64,000 bases of DNA, from contig SCFE01000016.1 of assembly GCA_004352715.1 (NCBI GenBank), positions 1,100,041-1,164,040 on the forward strand. The letters are read 5' to 3'. A model generated the notes under the pieces. That model saw nothing but the letters and a program-made list of their open reading frames with translations, was not told the DNA's origin and made no database searches. The position numbers were made by a program, and so were the translations under genes. This document shows positions 27,301-38,488 of the stretch, one piece after another; position 1 is the first letter of the stretch, and each line of letters begins with the position of its first letter. This DNA comes from Hofstenia miamia. Its lineage: Eukaryota > Xenacoelomorpha > Acoela.

Positions 27301-30300
27301 ATGTAAGTTTACTGCAAGTATGGCAGGAAGTAACACCAATTTGAATAATAATTTGCAAATAGTGCTGCGAATTTAGAATGAAGTCAATTTTGTCATTTGG
27401 ACATGTTGCAAGAAACAGTTGCACAAACACTTCGTGTATCGTAGCAAACATTGACAGGGTATGAGAAATGATACATATTGCCCTTCCTACTATGTTCAAG
27501 ACATAGCAGGATTGATTGATATCAGCAGTGTCTTGGCACAATCAATTCTCAAACATGATCTCTAACTACAATGATTCACTAATGGCACAGCAGACGATGC
27601 AGCGACTGGAATCTGCTCACAAAATTTTCAACATGCTGACAACTTTGGGTGATGAAAATTATATTTGAATGCAGTTAAGGATGAAACTTTAAAGAATAGC
27701 AATGCACAACACATGATATAACAGACCGGTTAATAGACGGATAACAACTGCATCATTACTGATAAGCTGCGGTACCGCCCGTACCCATAAAAATCGGCCC
27801 GTATGTTTGTCCGTGCCCGTATCCTAAGCCCCTTATGCCCGTATCTAAGTGTTTCTTAACTAAAATACTTCCCAATCATAACACCTATCAATCTAGTTTA
27901 CGTCAAAAACCAACCCGGATGTACCGCCCAATGTGTGCTTGCGATTACTAGTGGAATAATTCGCCACCTCGTGTATCGCCATCCACCATGATGTTGGCCT
28001 GGTACAATGGCATAAATAAAGTCCGATTTGACGCCATCATAAACAATTAAACATATTTTAGGAACTATATGATGATGCATTATTTTATTTGCCAATGTGA
28101 ATCCATTTTGAGCAATGTTTCTTAAATATTTATTGCTGAAATTGCTTCTAAATTGAAGTAGTCTAAAATAACTAATTTCCTAACATTAAGCATGGCGTAG
28201 ACAACCCGTTTTTAAATATTTTTTAACAATTTTTTTCAAGCACCTCAAGCGGTTTTGAAATCAAGAGCCAGAGCCATGAAGATCAAGTGGAGAACATGCT
28301 TGAATGTAATTTTGAAAATTTGTACTAAAGTGGATTTTTAAGTTATAAACAGTAGTTTTTTGAAGAAATATGAAAAAATTTAAAGAATTTCCTGGACAGT
28401 TTGAGGGTAAAATAATATATGTTTTCTTTTTTCGTAAATGTGTGCTACATCTTACAACAATTTACATTGAAACATGTGAAAATATTTTTAGTGTTCTGCT
28501 GATTACTCATTTAATATAGTAATAGTACACTTCAGTTCTTGTATGACCTTGTAAAATAAATAAATTACATTAATCCCATTCAAATGATATGGAGCATCGT
28601 AAGATCACAATCACAACCTATGATTCTTAAGTCACCATTTACATATTAATGCAATATCAGAACGGACATTGCAATGAAACTCTCTGATTTTCAATAATAC
28701 AGTTTATTTTATGTGGCTCAGTGTAATATTTTATGTGGTATGTTGTAATTTTTATTATAAATCTACATGGAAATTAGTTTTTGATGAAATACATATACGT
28801 AAATAAATAAATAAATATATATATATAATAGATAAATACAAAATACGTATCCATATATTGACCTAATGTACTTTGTCCGGGCCGGTACGCGCCCTACCCT
28901 AGCTGATAAGATAAGCAAAGATAATTAGGTGTCTTTAAATATACAATACCTTCATTTGCATGGATACAACATTTCATTCATTTATAAGAAATAGAAAAAT
29001 AGTTAGTACATAATTTTCAAAACTTTTTGAACGCAGTAGTATTACAATATATGAAAAAATCTGCAAATGAGTTGACGATTTATATTTATTAGGAAATTTT
29101 GCCCTAAAATGCGTTGGACAATACATTGGAACAGCGATTACTGCATTTTTAGCAGTTTTTGTTCAACATTAAAACCATCAAGTTCTTGAGTAGTAGCATT
29201 GTCACTGTTTTTACAATGTAATTATACCTGTTTGCCATTAATCGACTGAAGGTTTGATAGTATTATTGCTTCAGTATTCGCAATTGATACGCTAGATTAA
29301 ATATTGGGGCAATACTGAATGTCAATATTTGTGCTGTTGAAAAATGGTGGTTGTTTGTCATACAGTCGAAGTGGTTCCTTATTTATGCAATATTTGAAAT
29401 TCTGCTAAAAATTCCACGTTTAAAAATATATGCAAGTGTCATTGAAAAATAGTGGTAAAAGAGGTAATTTGAAAAATAAGATCTTTAATTACAGTTATAT
29501 AGCATGACAATATAATATCGTGCGTCACTAAATCATAATTATAGCTTTTGCATTATATACTTCGAAAACTGAAAGCATAATTTAAAAATTCCCTAATAGG
29601 TTACATTAAAAATGCTAACGTCATACAATGTTCAATGTTTTCAATGTTTAATTTTAATTATTTGCCATGTTTTTGAACGAGTAATAGACGTTTTATACCG
29701 ACTATTTAAATTCGACTTAATATTAAAGTAGAGTTAAAGAGCAGTTTATCTTTAGTTAATCTTAAGTAGGATTTTATTTAGCTGTCTGATCTCATGAGAT
29801 GTGCTGACCCTATTATGTAATGCTTGTGTGGAAGGATGCACTTGCAATAAAAGTGAAGCGAAAATTGCTAGCCTAGAAAGCTTAAAAGGTCAATTCGTTG
29901 AAAATTTGAAGAAATCCAATATTAATATCGGATTTCAAAATTGTCCATTTTTGTTTCATCAATTCATCTCATGGAATTTCCACTCTCCATTTACAAACCT
30001 ACTATTCTTAGAGATATTGTTTAGTTCGATCGCGTACAGAGCAGTTGCGTCAACAACAACGCGAAAAAGAATCTTTGGCGCAGAAGAATGTATTCACCAA
30101 AGTGAGAAGAGGTCGAAATGTTAGAAATTTCACTCAAGCTGAACTCTTAGCAGAATCAGTATTAACTGAAAAAATTAATTCCGAATATTTAGGTTGGTTT
30201 CCGAATGTTTTTGCTGAATCTACTCAATATTCATTTTAGTGATTTGTTTAATAAATTAATATCAATAGAAGTTCAAAGGATTATGAATACTTTCTTTAAT

Positions 30301-31200
30301 TGCAATTCTACATTTAAAAAAGTTTTTTTTGATTAACAATTGAAGGTGAAGCTTGCAACAGTGCGCGGGCTAATTACTTTTAGATTTGCATCCCTGAAAC
30401 TAGGGGCATCTTGCCCAGAGACTTCGTGTTATACATCTTATTCACTTAAACTTGCGCTATCCGCTGCCTGGATTATCATCCCTGTGAAAGGCAAACTTGC
30501 TACACAAACCTTCACGGATTCCTTTAATACGTGGAACAGACCTTTTTGATTACTTTGTATATTATATATTTATCTAAGTGAATTTTAGAAACATTTTTCA
30601 AACAGGAAGAGGCTAAAAAGAAAGCTCGCCAAACAAAAAAGGTCACAATTGGTCCTCAAACTATTTTGAAATCATTCTGCGTAAGTGAAGTTCCAAAAAA
30701 ATCATTTCAAAGCATTTTTGAAACGTTAAGGTTTGTTTGTTTAATGGATTACGAAGCCAATATTAAAGCTTAAATTTTTAAAGAATAGTTAGAAATTGCA
30801 ATTTTGCATTTTTGGAAAGCTAATGTACTTCAAATGGCAAAAAATCATTTCCTGCGTATTTATTTCAATGTCTTGCCGTGTTTTAAGTTGTATTTCTATA
30901 GATTGGAGGATTAAATTCTACAGTATTAAATAAAATTTAGTTTCATTTAGTGATGATTGTGAAAAAGAAGCTGAAAAAATGCGAGTAACACATTTAACGT
31001 TTACTACCCAAGAAGCGTTTTCAACCGCTTTCCCTGCTCAGAAATCTCCTCAAATTACAAAGAAATCCATATGCCCTGTCACGTTGAAGCCTGCCAAATA
31101 TTTTGACCCACTGACAAAGACTCCGTACGCCACTAAAGAAGCATTTAAAGTCATTCGCCATCTTTACAAAATTCGTGTAAATTCGGATAGCTTTGTTTGA
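18915..31200 (+). CDS. VPS72: VPS72/YL1-like histone H2A.Z chaperone subunit, five visible exons
   Basis: YL1/VPS72 is a nuclear subunit of the SRCAP and TIP60/EP400-type remodelling complexes and binds H2A.Z-H2B. Exons that join in phase are 18915-19083, 19236-19341, 30040-30192, 30610-30730 and 30951-31200 (stop at 31198-31200). The first exon is acidic (many D/E/S) and ends in KGVVTKAYK, the family's conserved RRVVTKAYK block. Exon 3 carries FTQAELLAESVLTEKINSEYL, matching the TQEELLREAKITEELN helix. The last exon holds the YL1_C domain, including ICPVTLKPAKYFDPLTKTPYATKEAFKVIR-like spacing (about 31070-31160, key words CPVT, DP, PYAT, AFK.IR). Four introns have GT/AG ends; the donors at 30193 and 30731 (GTTGGT, GTTTGT) are weak and were chosen by phase and homology. 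The 5' exon(s), about 30 residues in relatives, were not found. The protein looks slightly shorter than the vertebrate one. ATTAAA at 31353 is a candidate poly(A) signal. A missed small exon in the 10.7-kb intron cannot be excluded. Confidence 0.85.
19503..19533. repeat. (TA)n microsatellite in VPS72 intron
   Basis: Pure TA dinucleotide tract just inside the long intron. Confidence 0.95.
19535..21264. other. Intronic AT-rich DNA, nothing recognised
   Basis: Part of the 10.7-kb VPS72 intron. Short open frames only, no domain or transposon terminus seen. Confidence 0.5.
21266..21300. repeat. (TA)n microsatellite in VPS72 intron
   Basis: TA dinucleotide tract preceded by AATAAATA. It lies about 250 bp upstream of the decayed pyrimidine-rich LINE, but no causal link is evident. 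Confidence 0.9.
21540..24430 (+). mobile_element. Decayed non-LTR retrotransposon (EN-RT), pyrimidine-rich sense strand
   Basis: Scattered + strand frames retain the order of an AP-endonuclease/RT LINE. An endonuclease piece near 21966-22170 (GSVQYGGVFIVF, LILDCKYNPPNQ) is followed by a catalytic-type SDFNIPS at about 22249-22275. RT pieces follow: HDGIPPMIY near 23020, PSQWKTAFITPILKF near 23105-23145, GASQVSFSFSCFLFSLMI near 23550, LYAEDTVIF at about 23640-23666 (in place of YADD), and a C-terminal LERFQRRVVKRIS at about 24070-24110. Many stops and frameshifts separate these blocks, so it is dead. The sense strand is strongly C+T rich, unlike the A-rich sense strand of the LINE at 32.6-36 kb. 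It lies in the long VPS72 intron, in the same orientation as the gene. The clade cannot be fixed by eye; Jockey/L2-like is plausible. Borders are approximate. Confidence 0.75.
24431..26109. other. Intronic DNA, one GC-richer unrecognised segment
   Basis: Mostly AT-rich. A segment at about 25685-25990 is clearly more GC-rich than its surroundings and may be a repeat fragment, but I recognise no family. A phrase like a transposon terminus, ACAGGGTGGGCCAAAGGGC, sits at about 25505, with no inverted partner seen. Confidence 0.4.
26110..26580. mobile_element. Foldback MITE with about 90-100 nt imperfect inverted arms
   Basis: The left arm (about 26131-26220) and the reverse complement of the right arm (about 26466-26562) align along their length. 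Shared words in order are CAATATAATA/GAATATAATA, GTCGGGTAA, GGCAGGG, AGTCTGTGG and AGAGATGG. The interior of about 245 bp has no coding sequence. It is a non-autonomous foldback-type insertion in the VPS72 intron. The AGAGATGGGCA word resembles termini seen in some hAT-type MITEs, but the true outer ends and TSD are not resolved. Confidence 0.65.
26581..27758. other. Intronic AT-rich DNA
   Basis: A short GC-rich patch near 26590-26645 has repeated CCGG words (ACCGGCTACCGGTCGG and GGCCGGCAAATTACCGGCC). It is otherwise AT-rich with no recognisable feature. Confidence 0.45.
27767..28912. mobile_element. Non-autonomous hAT-type element, 1146 bp
   Basis: A perfect 8-bp target-site duplication, CTGATAAG, flanks it at 27759-27766 and 28913-28920. 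The left end is CTGCGGTACCGCCCGTACCC and the right end in reverse complement is CTAGGGTAGGGCGCGTACCG, an imperfect terminal inverted repeat of about 20 bp. GC-rich termini (CCCGTA words repeated near 27778-27852) contrast with an AT-rich interior that ends in an AAAT/TA microsatellite (about 28798-28828). No transposase frame is visible. It lies in the VPS72 intron. Confidence 0.8.
28921..30039. other. Distal part of long VPS72 intron
   Basis: AT-rich, no repeat boundary or domain recognised. It ends at the acceptor GTACAG immediately before the 30040 exon. Confidence 0.5.
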
Positions 31201-32589
31201 GCAGTGTTTAGATATACATTATTTTTTATTTGTTAAATGTATTGTAAATGGATTAGCTAAGATCTAACGATTATTGAATTGTTTTAAGCTCATGAAATAT
31301 GCGTTTATTTTTTAAATTAATATACTATGTAACAAATGTAGAAAGAAGTTTTTATTAAAAGTTAAATTATTTTTACATAGATTGCTATTAGGAAAATGAT
31401 TCTGGGTCACTAGATCAATACTTAAAAAAAACACTCTAAAACCGCGTCACTGCTTTAACTAATATTTGTATTCAAATTTATTAGTTTCTATGAGGCCAAA
31501 ATCCAAATCAATATATTGACACTTCTTTAAATCAAGTTCGAGTAAATGGATGGACACATTATCACCCATTTTGTTGCTCACTCACTATAAGCACGCTTAT
31601 CGACATATGTACACACAGTCAGTTGTATATCCCAGCTTTGAATAAAATCATTGATGTACCATTTATTGGTTTTATGCAGCAATCATTACACCGTTTTCAC
31701 TGATTTTAGGTATATTAGTATATTATCGTTGTTAGCGTCGAACGCATTAGAGAAGTCTAAGCATGTAAGAGTAGTGTCTGGTCAGGATTAATCATGCCAG
31801 GTTTGAGGAGTCTCAAACCGGTCTAAGAAAAAACAGGATCAGAATCAAGTTTGGCAGCACCCATGTTTGATCAATTTGATATAATTTTAGTTTATTAGAT
31901 AGAAAAATCTATTTAGCTCAGTATGGATTAGTGCTTGCTTTACTGCTTACCGTTATTTGTTGTGTAGTAGGGTGACGTGACCCAACAGATTATTGCCTGA
32001 TATAACTGTATATAATAATAGCAAAGGTTTTGTTGATTTTTGATCGGTTTACAGCTAAAAATAGGGTCGACCTGTTTGCTCAACGAAACGCCTATGTAAC
32101 TTATCTCTAACTTTGAACTACCTAGGCTTTTCTTACAATTTTTATAATAATTCTTTAAGCACTCATAGCTCACTAAATATTCAAAAATCTAAGATATGAA
32201 AACATATGGCTAGTTTATATACAGAAAACGAAATATTTGAGACTAGTGATTGCTACCGCTTTTTTTACCTAAACATTAAGTACGTGAAGAATTTGAAGCT
32301 TTTTGCAAAATCGGATTTTCATTTATTTACTTCAACCTGAGGAAGTACACTTGACAATATATGTTTAAATTCACAAGCTAAGATCTTTCTTAACGTTTAA
32401 TAATGTCTTGTAGATTTGTGCATTTACTAACGACGCTCCGGCTGTGGAAATTTCATCATCTAAATGCTAAAATAATTTTCAATCCTTCTATTGCTATTTA
32501 ACATATTTTCTCGTGCTAAAAATATGAAACTATGTATGATTTGAATATAAAAAAAGAAAGTTATGTTACTATAAATTAATACAATATTT
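31201..32589. other. VPS72 3' flank and spacer
   Basis: Contains the putative 3' UTR of VPS72 (ATTAAA at 31353). Nothing else recognised before the LINE that starts at about 32.6 kb. Confidence 0.5.
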
Positions 32590-35500
32590 TCCTATCAACA
32601 ACAAAAACATCTTCATCGTGTTTATCAGCTTTAAGAAATTGCTAACTACCTCAATATTTTTCTTTTTATTATTAATTCTTTATGGCATTGAAAAGAACCC
32701 TGGGACTATTTTAGATTACGATACTTATTTCGAAAGATTGAATAGAAAAAATAACACTATTAACAATGTGCATATAAATTTTCAAAACCTGTCAAAGAAA
32801 AATTTGAATTTAAGCAATTCATGTCCAACTTTAAAATGATGTTATTCTAGGAATCTCAAAAACCTGGTTGTCAAAAAAATTTTTTGATAATTGTTGGTCT
32901 TACAATAAATCGCTTTGTTTGTTTAGAAAAGATAGGCAAACTAATAATCTATTAGGAAAATCAAGTGGCGGAGTAGTCTCATTATTAATAACAAAAACTT
33001 TTAAACCTAAATTACTCGAAGATATAAAATGTAGCAATATTCAAATTTGAAACTTGTGGGTAGAAATATCAAATCCTTTAAAAAATGCTACATATAAAAA
33101 AACAACTGATAAATGTTTATTATCCGCACAAAAAATATTCGAATTTTTTATTGAACAATTGGAAAATGAATTGGTCTAAGCTGTTTCTGAAGATAAAGAC
33201 ATTGTTTTAATGGGAGACTACAACATTAATTATTTGGACCAAAAAGAACGAGATAAGATTGACATTTTACTAAATATCTTTAATCTGAATATTGTTAATA
33301 TAATTACGCCGTCAAGGGTCACTCTGATTGATTACTTCATAGTGTCAGAATGATTTTTCAAAATTACAGATTTTACTGCTGAATATAGTTCTCCGATCAT
33401 TGCATTACTTTTATTAACCTTTATAAAACCGGTAAATTCAATAGTTCAGGAAAGAAATAATTATGATGTTAAAAAATTAAAATTATCGCTGACTAGAAAA
33501 TTGGCATGAAGTGTATTATGCACAAAATACTAATTCTATGATGGAAAATTTTATTTCAATCTTTGAAAAACATCGTAATATTTTCAGTCCGGGAAAGATC
33601 TTATTTAACAAATATTCTTCCTCTAAATATAACTGATTTATGCAAAAAATTATTGAAAAGAACAACGCTTTTAAGAATGTCTCATTGACAAAATCTAGAG
33701 AAAATTTCTTAGCTTATAAAAAAGCAAGAAATTTATCAAATATTGAAAATATTTAATAAATATATTAAAAATGATTTCAAAATTTTACCAAACCAAAATT
33801 CCTAATTGGACGCTCATTCATGAAATTGCTAACACACTAAATCTAAAATCATTGAGGAAATTAGAGACTCTGATGGGAGATCATTTACAAATACTTAGTT
33901 GCGGAAATCACACATATGTCACATGTGTAGAAAACAATCCCCGCGCACAATTACACACTTTTAACAAAGTGCATAGACTGTAAGCGAATGAAGCTACTTG
34001 TGAAGAGGATATATCCAAACTACATCATTCAATGCTAAGTTGAACTTTAGTATTCTTACTATGAGAAATTTTAGTTAATAGTAACTAAATAATTGAATTT
34101 TGTAAATGTTTAGATGATTTTGAATGATTGAAACTATAACTTTGTATCATTAGTTAAATATATAATATTTTACAAATGATTTTCATATTAGTAATGTGCT
34201 AAACGAAACATTTGTTAACTTGGGGAAATTTAAGGACCCTATATCAAATATCAATGACTAAATATTATTAATAAAACACCCCGATTAATTTTCGTTTTTC
34301 GACTACGTACGAAATGATTAAATCAATTAATAAACTAAAACCCAATACATCTAGTGGTCCATCTATAATTCCTTCCTGGATATTTAAAGCAACTGCCTCT
34401 ATAATTGCTGAACCTATAAATTTCATCTTCAATGAGTCCTTAAAACAAAACAACTTTTCAAATTGTTTGAAACAAGCATATATTACTCCGTTTTTCAAAA
34501 TGAAAGATGTTACTTTAGCCACTAATTATAAGCCGATCTCAAAGCGTTCTTAAACTTAATTAAAGAACGCTTTGGCCGATCTCAATCACTTCACCAATAA
34601 GTAAAATTTTCGGACGATTCGTACATAATCAAATTAATGACCACCTTTCAAAGCACCAATTAATGCCAAAAACAAAATTTGGTTTCCGCAATAATTTTTT
34701 AAATAATGATGCTCTTTTGTATGCTACCAAAAATTGGCGATCATCTCTTGACTCTGAACAATTTGTTGAAGTGACTTGTCTTGGTCTTCCAAAAGCTTTT
34801 GACTCTATTAATCAAGATATTTTAAATACGAAATTAGAAAAGCTAGGATTTTCTGAAAGTAGCGTTAAATTGATATCTAGTTATCTAACCAACAGAATTC
34901 AATGCATTAAATTAAATAATATTTTTTCTAATTGAATATCTATAAAAAAAAGTACCACAAAATACCATACTTGGACCGCTATTTTTTAACGTATATGTAA
35001 ACGACATACAGCAACATGCGAATTGTCAATTGATTCAATACGCCGATGATACATGCATTATTAGTGGAAATTCATCTTTAAATCAAGCAATAAATGATGT
35101 AGAATAAAATTGTGAAAAATTGTGTAAATATTTTAACATGCACAAATTAAACAACAACTTTGAAAAAACTGAATTCTGCATTCTGATTCCTCAGGGAAAA
35201 AGTGTATTACTATCAAATTGTTCACTTACTTTTAATAACGTCTCAATCTCCACTAAAGAATTTTTTAAATGTCTAGGCATAACTTTTTACTCAAAATTAA
35301 CATACAAGCTGTTAGTAAAAGAAATTTTAAAGCACATGGCAATGAGTATTAAAACAATATCACACTTAGCTGAACATTTAACTTCCGCCAATATGATTCA
35401 ATTATTTCATACTTTAGGCATGCAGTTATCTTAATTATGCAAATACACTTTATTCAAAATTAAATGGTTCATTAGTAAAAAAACTTACAATACAATTAAA

Positions 35501-36062
35501 ATGGGAATTGAATGTTTGTCAGAAAAACTGCTCCAAAACAAGAAATTCTATTGTCACCCATATATGCTGTTTCCAAATCAAATTTTTGTTTTTAATATTT
35601 TGATTAAGTTTTTTAAAATAGCAAATCAATTACCTTCTTATAATTCAATATCATTTCCAAACTTTTGTCATAGCGCAACTAAAGAACTAATCATTATGCT
35701 AGCATTAAATTTCATAAAAAAATCAAGCAACAGTCTTTTATTAATGGTCCAATTCGCAGTTGGAATCGATTACCAATTAAAATTAAAATGATTAAGAGTG
35801 CAATTAAGTTTAAACGAAAATTGAAAGCATTTATGTTGAAAGAAAAATTCAATTTGGGTAAATCATGGCTAAGATTCAAATTTTAAAATAAAGTTATTCA
35901 ATAACGCCAACTAATTTCCGTAGCCTGAACAGAAAAGATTTTGTAGTATTGTTATTTTTTGTAAATATTTTAGTTATTTGTTATCATTCGTAACGCTATT
36001 CAGACAATAACCTTCTTGTAATTGAAAATATTATCTGAATAAAGAATATCATATCTTATCTA
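32590..36062 (+). mobile_element. Near full-length, inactivated non-LTR retrotransposon (2A-like, EN, RT)
   Basis: The frames follow the order of an AP-endonuclease LINE. At 32618-32710 a hydrophobic stretch leads into YGIEKNPGT (32681-32707), a 2A-like motif. Endonuclease pieces are TWLSKK near 32860, SSGGVVSLLI near 32960, GDYNINYL near 33211 and LIDYFIVSE near 33330. RT pieces are KLKPNTSSGPSIIPSWI (34330-34380), LPKAFDSINQDIL (about 34787-34823, first catalytic Asp), ILGPLFFNVYVNDI (about 34965-35010) and QYADDT (35036-35053). A C-terminal FNGPIRSWN-type block lies near 35735. Numerous stops and frameshifts, plus a palindromic insertion at 34532-34584, make it non-functional. The 3' end has AATAAAG followed by ATCTTATC-type repeats near 36040-36060. 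The sense strand is A-rich. A CR1/L2-like clade is plausible but unproven. Confidence 0.85.
34532..34584. repeat. Palindromic mini-insertion with 10-bp direct repeat
   Basis: GCCGATCTCA occurs at 34532-34541 and 34575-34584. Between the copies is an inverted repeat, AAAGCGTTCTT (34541-34551) with AAGAACGCTTT (34563-34573). The RT frame PIS before the insertion continues with ITSPIS-type residues after the second copy, so the roughly 43 bp are extra relative to an intact element. Confidence 0.8.
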
Positions 36063-37528
36063 AAAGTTCATGAATCACTTAAGTGATGGTTGTATAAATA
36101 CCTTTTCCTGCCCATATCATTTTATTTTGCATTGATAACGCTCTGTCTTTAGATGTTAAAGGTTCTCTACATTTTTAGCTGTCTGTCATGTCCAAACTTC
36201 ATACTTTCCATGGATCGAGCTTAGGGATCTTAAGCCATAACAGTTTTGTATAGATGAGTTTAGAAAAATTTCGAGTGAAGATGTCTTTGATTCTCGATTG
36301 AGAGTAAGGATGAATTTCACAAGTCTACTTGCTGTAAATGGACACGATGACATTAATGGCGATAATTTAATTATTTGTTTCATCTTAAAAATCAAATATT
36401 GATGAGTTTTTATAATTTAGCAACATCATTATTTTGAATGTATTTTATGTATTATTGCTTAATAACAATACATACAATCGCGTGCACAACTTCCACCTGA
36501 TTTGCGGCAAACACAGATCTTTAATATGCATTTTAACAACTTGTTTTTTCTAAATCAATGTTGGAAACCTAATGGAGGAATTTCTCAATGTCCTCTTCCA
36601 TGCTTACGTCAATGCTAGAATTAGTTCATTGTCATAAAGTTTCTTAGTGCTCTCAAACCACACTGTAAGTATGACATTAGTATGTATATCTTCAAAAGGA
36701 ACCACTCAGGATGAGCGGCATCGGGAACTAAAAAAATTGGGGAGCTCAATTGTATTTACCGTTAACTGAGTAAAAATTTTATACTTGTGAATTCTCACAA
36801 CAGCGTTGTATATATAAGAAAAATTTACCAACGGACATTTAAGTAAATTTTGTATGCAATGTGCATGATATTGTAAAAATTTTGACTTGAATTGGTGTAA
36901 TTGATATGCATAAGCCACAGAAACAATTTAAGAATTCTGAAATTTTCTAGAAAATTGTGGGCCCGGTAGCTCCTAGACCCCTATAGTGCGACGTCACTGC
37001 GCAACATCCAAATATTTTTTGGCGTGATTATGCCCCCTTTTTAGAATTTGAGCTCATGCAATTTTCTTAGAACTATTTATATTATCAAATTGAGAGTTAT
37101 TTGTTCAATATTAGGAAATGCATTCTTTGTATTCGAAACACAATTTCCACACCATAACTAACTAAATAAATTTAGTAAGCCATGAGAACATTGAGAATTT
37201 AATTGTTCTGGACCTTTCCTTCACATTGTTTAAGTATTTTAAGCATTATATCGAATTTACAAATAGTGGATATACAGAGTATAATAGTTTTATCATATTT
37301 TAAAATCTGTTCACATTTTGAAATTATTAATAATTTTCTAAATATGATGAAAATATACTAAATAAATAAATACTTTGAATTGGTTTGCAATTTATAACCG
37401 ATTTTCGAAAGAACGAATTTGTTATTAAAATAATTTCAATGTGTATTCGAAAATACATGTTACATTCGCGATGATTATTGTTGTATTTGTAGCCAATTGG
37501 TCTTCCGTGGACATCAACCAGCTAAAAT
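36063..37528. other. AT-rich spacer downstream of receptor gene
   Basis: No gene recognised. Near 36958-37005 a GC-richer phrase (GGGCCCGGTAGCTCC ... GTGCGACGTCACTG) may be a transposon end, but no partner was found. Confidence 0.4.
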
Positions 37529-38488
37529 TTAGAAATTAGAACTCCTAGTGAACGTTCGCTTCATTTCTAGCCAAAACATCTCGATATTGCCTCTGATATG
37601 ATTGTTGCTAAGGAAGTTTACAACTGAAATTAGGGTAATGAAGGCCGCGCAGTATATAAAACTGATCATTTGCAGAAGATACAATAATTCAATATGGATA
37701 TTTTGTGTTTTATTAAATATTGAATCATAACATAAAAGTAGGCTGGCGGCTAACTGTCCAATCGCAAACAATGTAGTCAGAAACCACGTTACAAAAAATT
37801 TCAGCAAGAGAAGTGCGAACCATTTATTCATTTTTGCTTTTTCATACTGCTTTGTTTTTAGTAAATGACTGTTTTTTCGGTAAATTTTTGCTGCCATTGC
37901 TAAATAAGTCATCGTCATAATGACCACATATAAAGTATTGAATATGACGCCAGGTAGCCCGAGAAATAAACGTATAGGCCTACAAAAGCAATCACCACAG
38001 TAATATATCTTTAGGAAGGCAAATCCATTCAAGGAAGAGAACAAAAAAAATATTATTAAAATTAGAAGATATGAATAGCGATGTTTGCTTTTAAAAATGC
38101 GCAATTCTGTTTGAGAAACATAATTACTGATTGCCAAATATCGAGCAATGCCTTCAAAAAACATGGTAAACAAACTACTTGAGTGAAATAATCCAAATAC
38201 GCCTGAACCGAGCCAAAGTGTGAATACATTAAGAGGTATTATTAAAAAAATAAATGAACATATGGCACTTAACATTGAAAATGCATTTATTGTTAGGATA
38301 AACAGAACAGCAATGTCTATCTCCATAAATGGCTTCCGAACTCCAATCTTGTAAATGAATAGAGCGCAGAGGGTAAACCAAAGAGAACATGAGGAAACAG
38401 AAATGAACACGTATTCCAAATAAAAATGTTCAGTGTTATTTGAATAATTTAAACCATAGCAACAAATGCTGTTAGTATCCTCATTCAT
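37529..38488 (-). CDS. Intronless seven-transmembrane receptor-like protein, 319 aa
   Basis: One uninterrupted frame. Seven hydrophobic segments are at about residues 26-48, 58-82, 92-115, 139-160, 175-201, 223-252 and 266-293. The extracellular N-terminus has two N-glycosylation motifs (NYS and NNT, residues 14-19). Segment 3 ends in GIARYLAIS (residues 113-121), where class A receptors have the (D/E)RY motif; here the acidic residue is Ala. The extracellular loop 2 region is Cys-rich (CGDCFC, residues 164-169). Helix 5 has a Pro in LPG (179). A basic loop 3 (RKNSHLLKTKQYEKAKMNK) precedes helix 6. The NPxxY motif of helix 7 is absent. Topology, size and the lack of introns fit a divergent rhodopsin-like or lineage-specific chemoreceptor, presumably in the plasma membrane. 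No ligand can be inferred. It could be another seven-helix family, but the frame is intact and clearly unlike the AT noise around it. Confidence 0.7.
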   Translation of the reverse strand: MNEDTNSICCYGLNYSNNTEHFYLEYVFISVSSCSLWFTLCALFIYKIGVRKPFMEIDIAVLFILTINAFSMLSAICSFIFLIIPLNVFTLWLGSGVFGLFHSSSLFTMFFEGIARYLAISNYVSQTELRIFKSKHRYSYLLILIIFFLFSSLNGFAFLKIYYCGDCFCRPIRLFLGLPGVIFNTLYVVIMTMTYLAMAAKIYRKNSHLLKTKQYEKAKMNKWFALLLLKFFVTWFLTTLFAIGQLAASLLLCYDSIFNKTQNIHIELLYLLQMISFIYCAAFITLISVVNFLSNNHIRGNIEMFWLEMKRTFTRSSNF

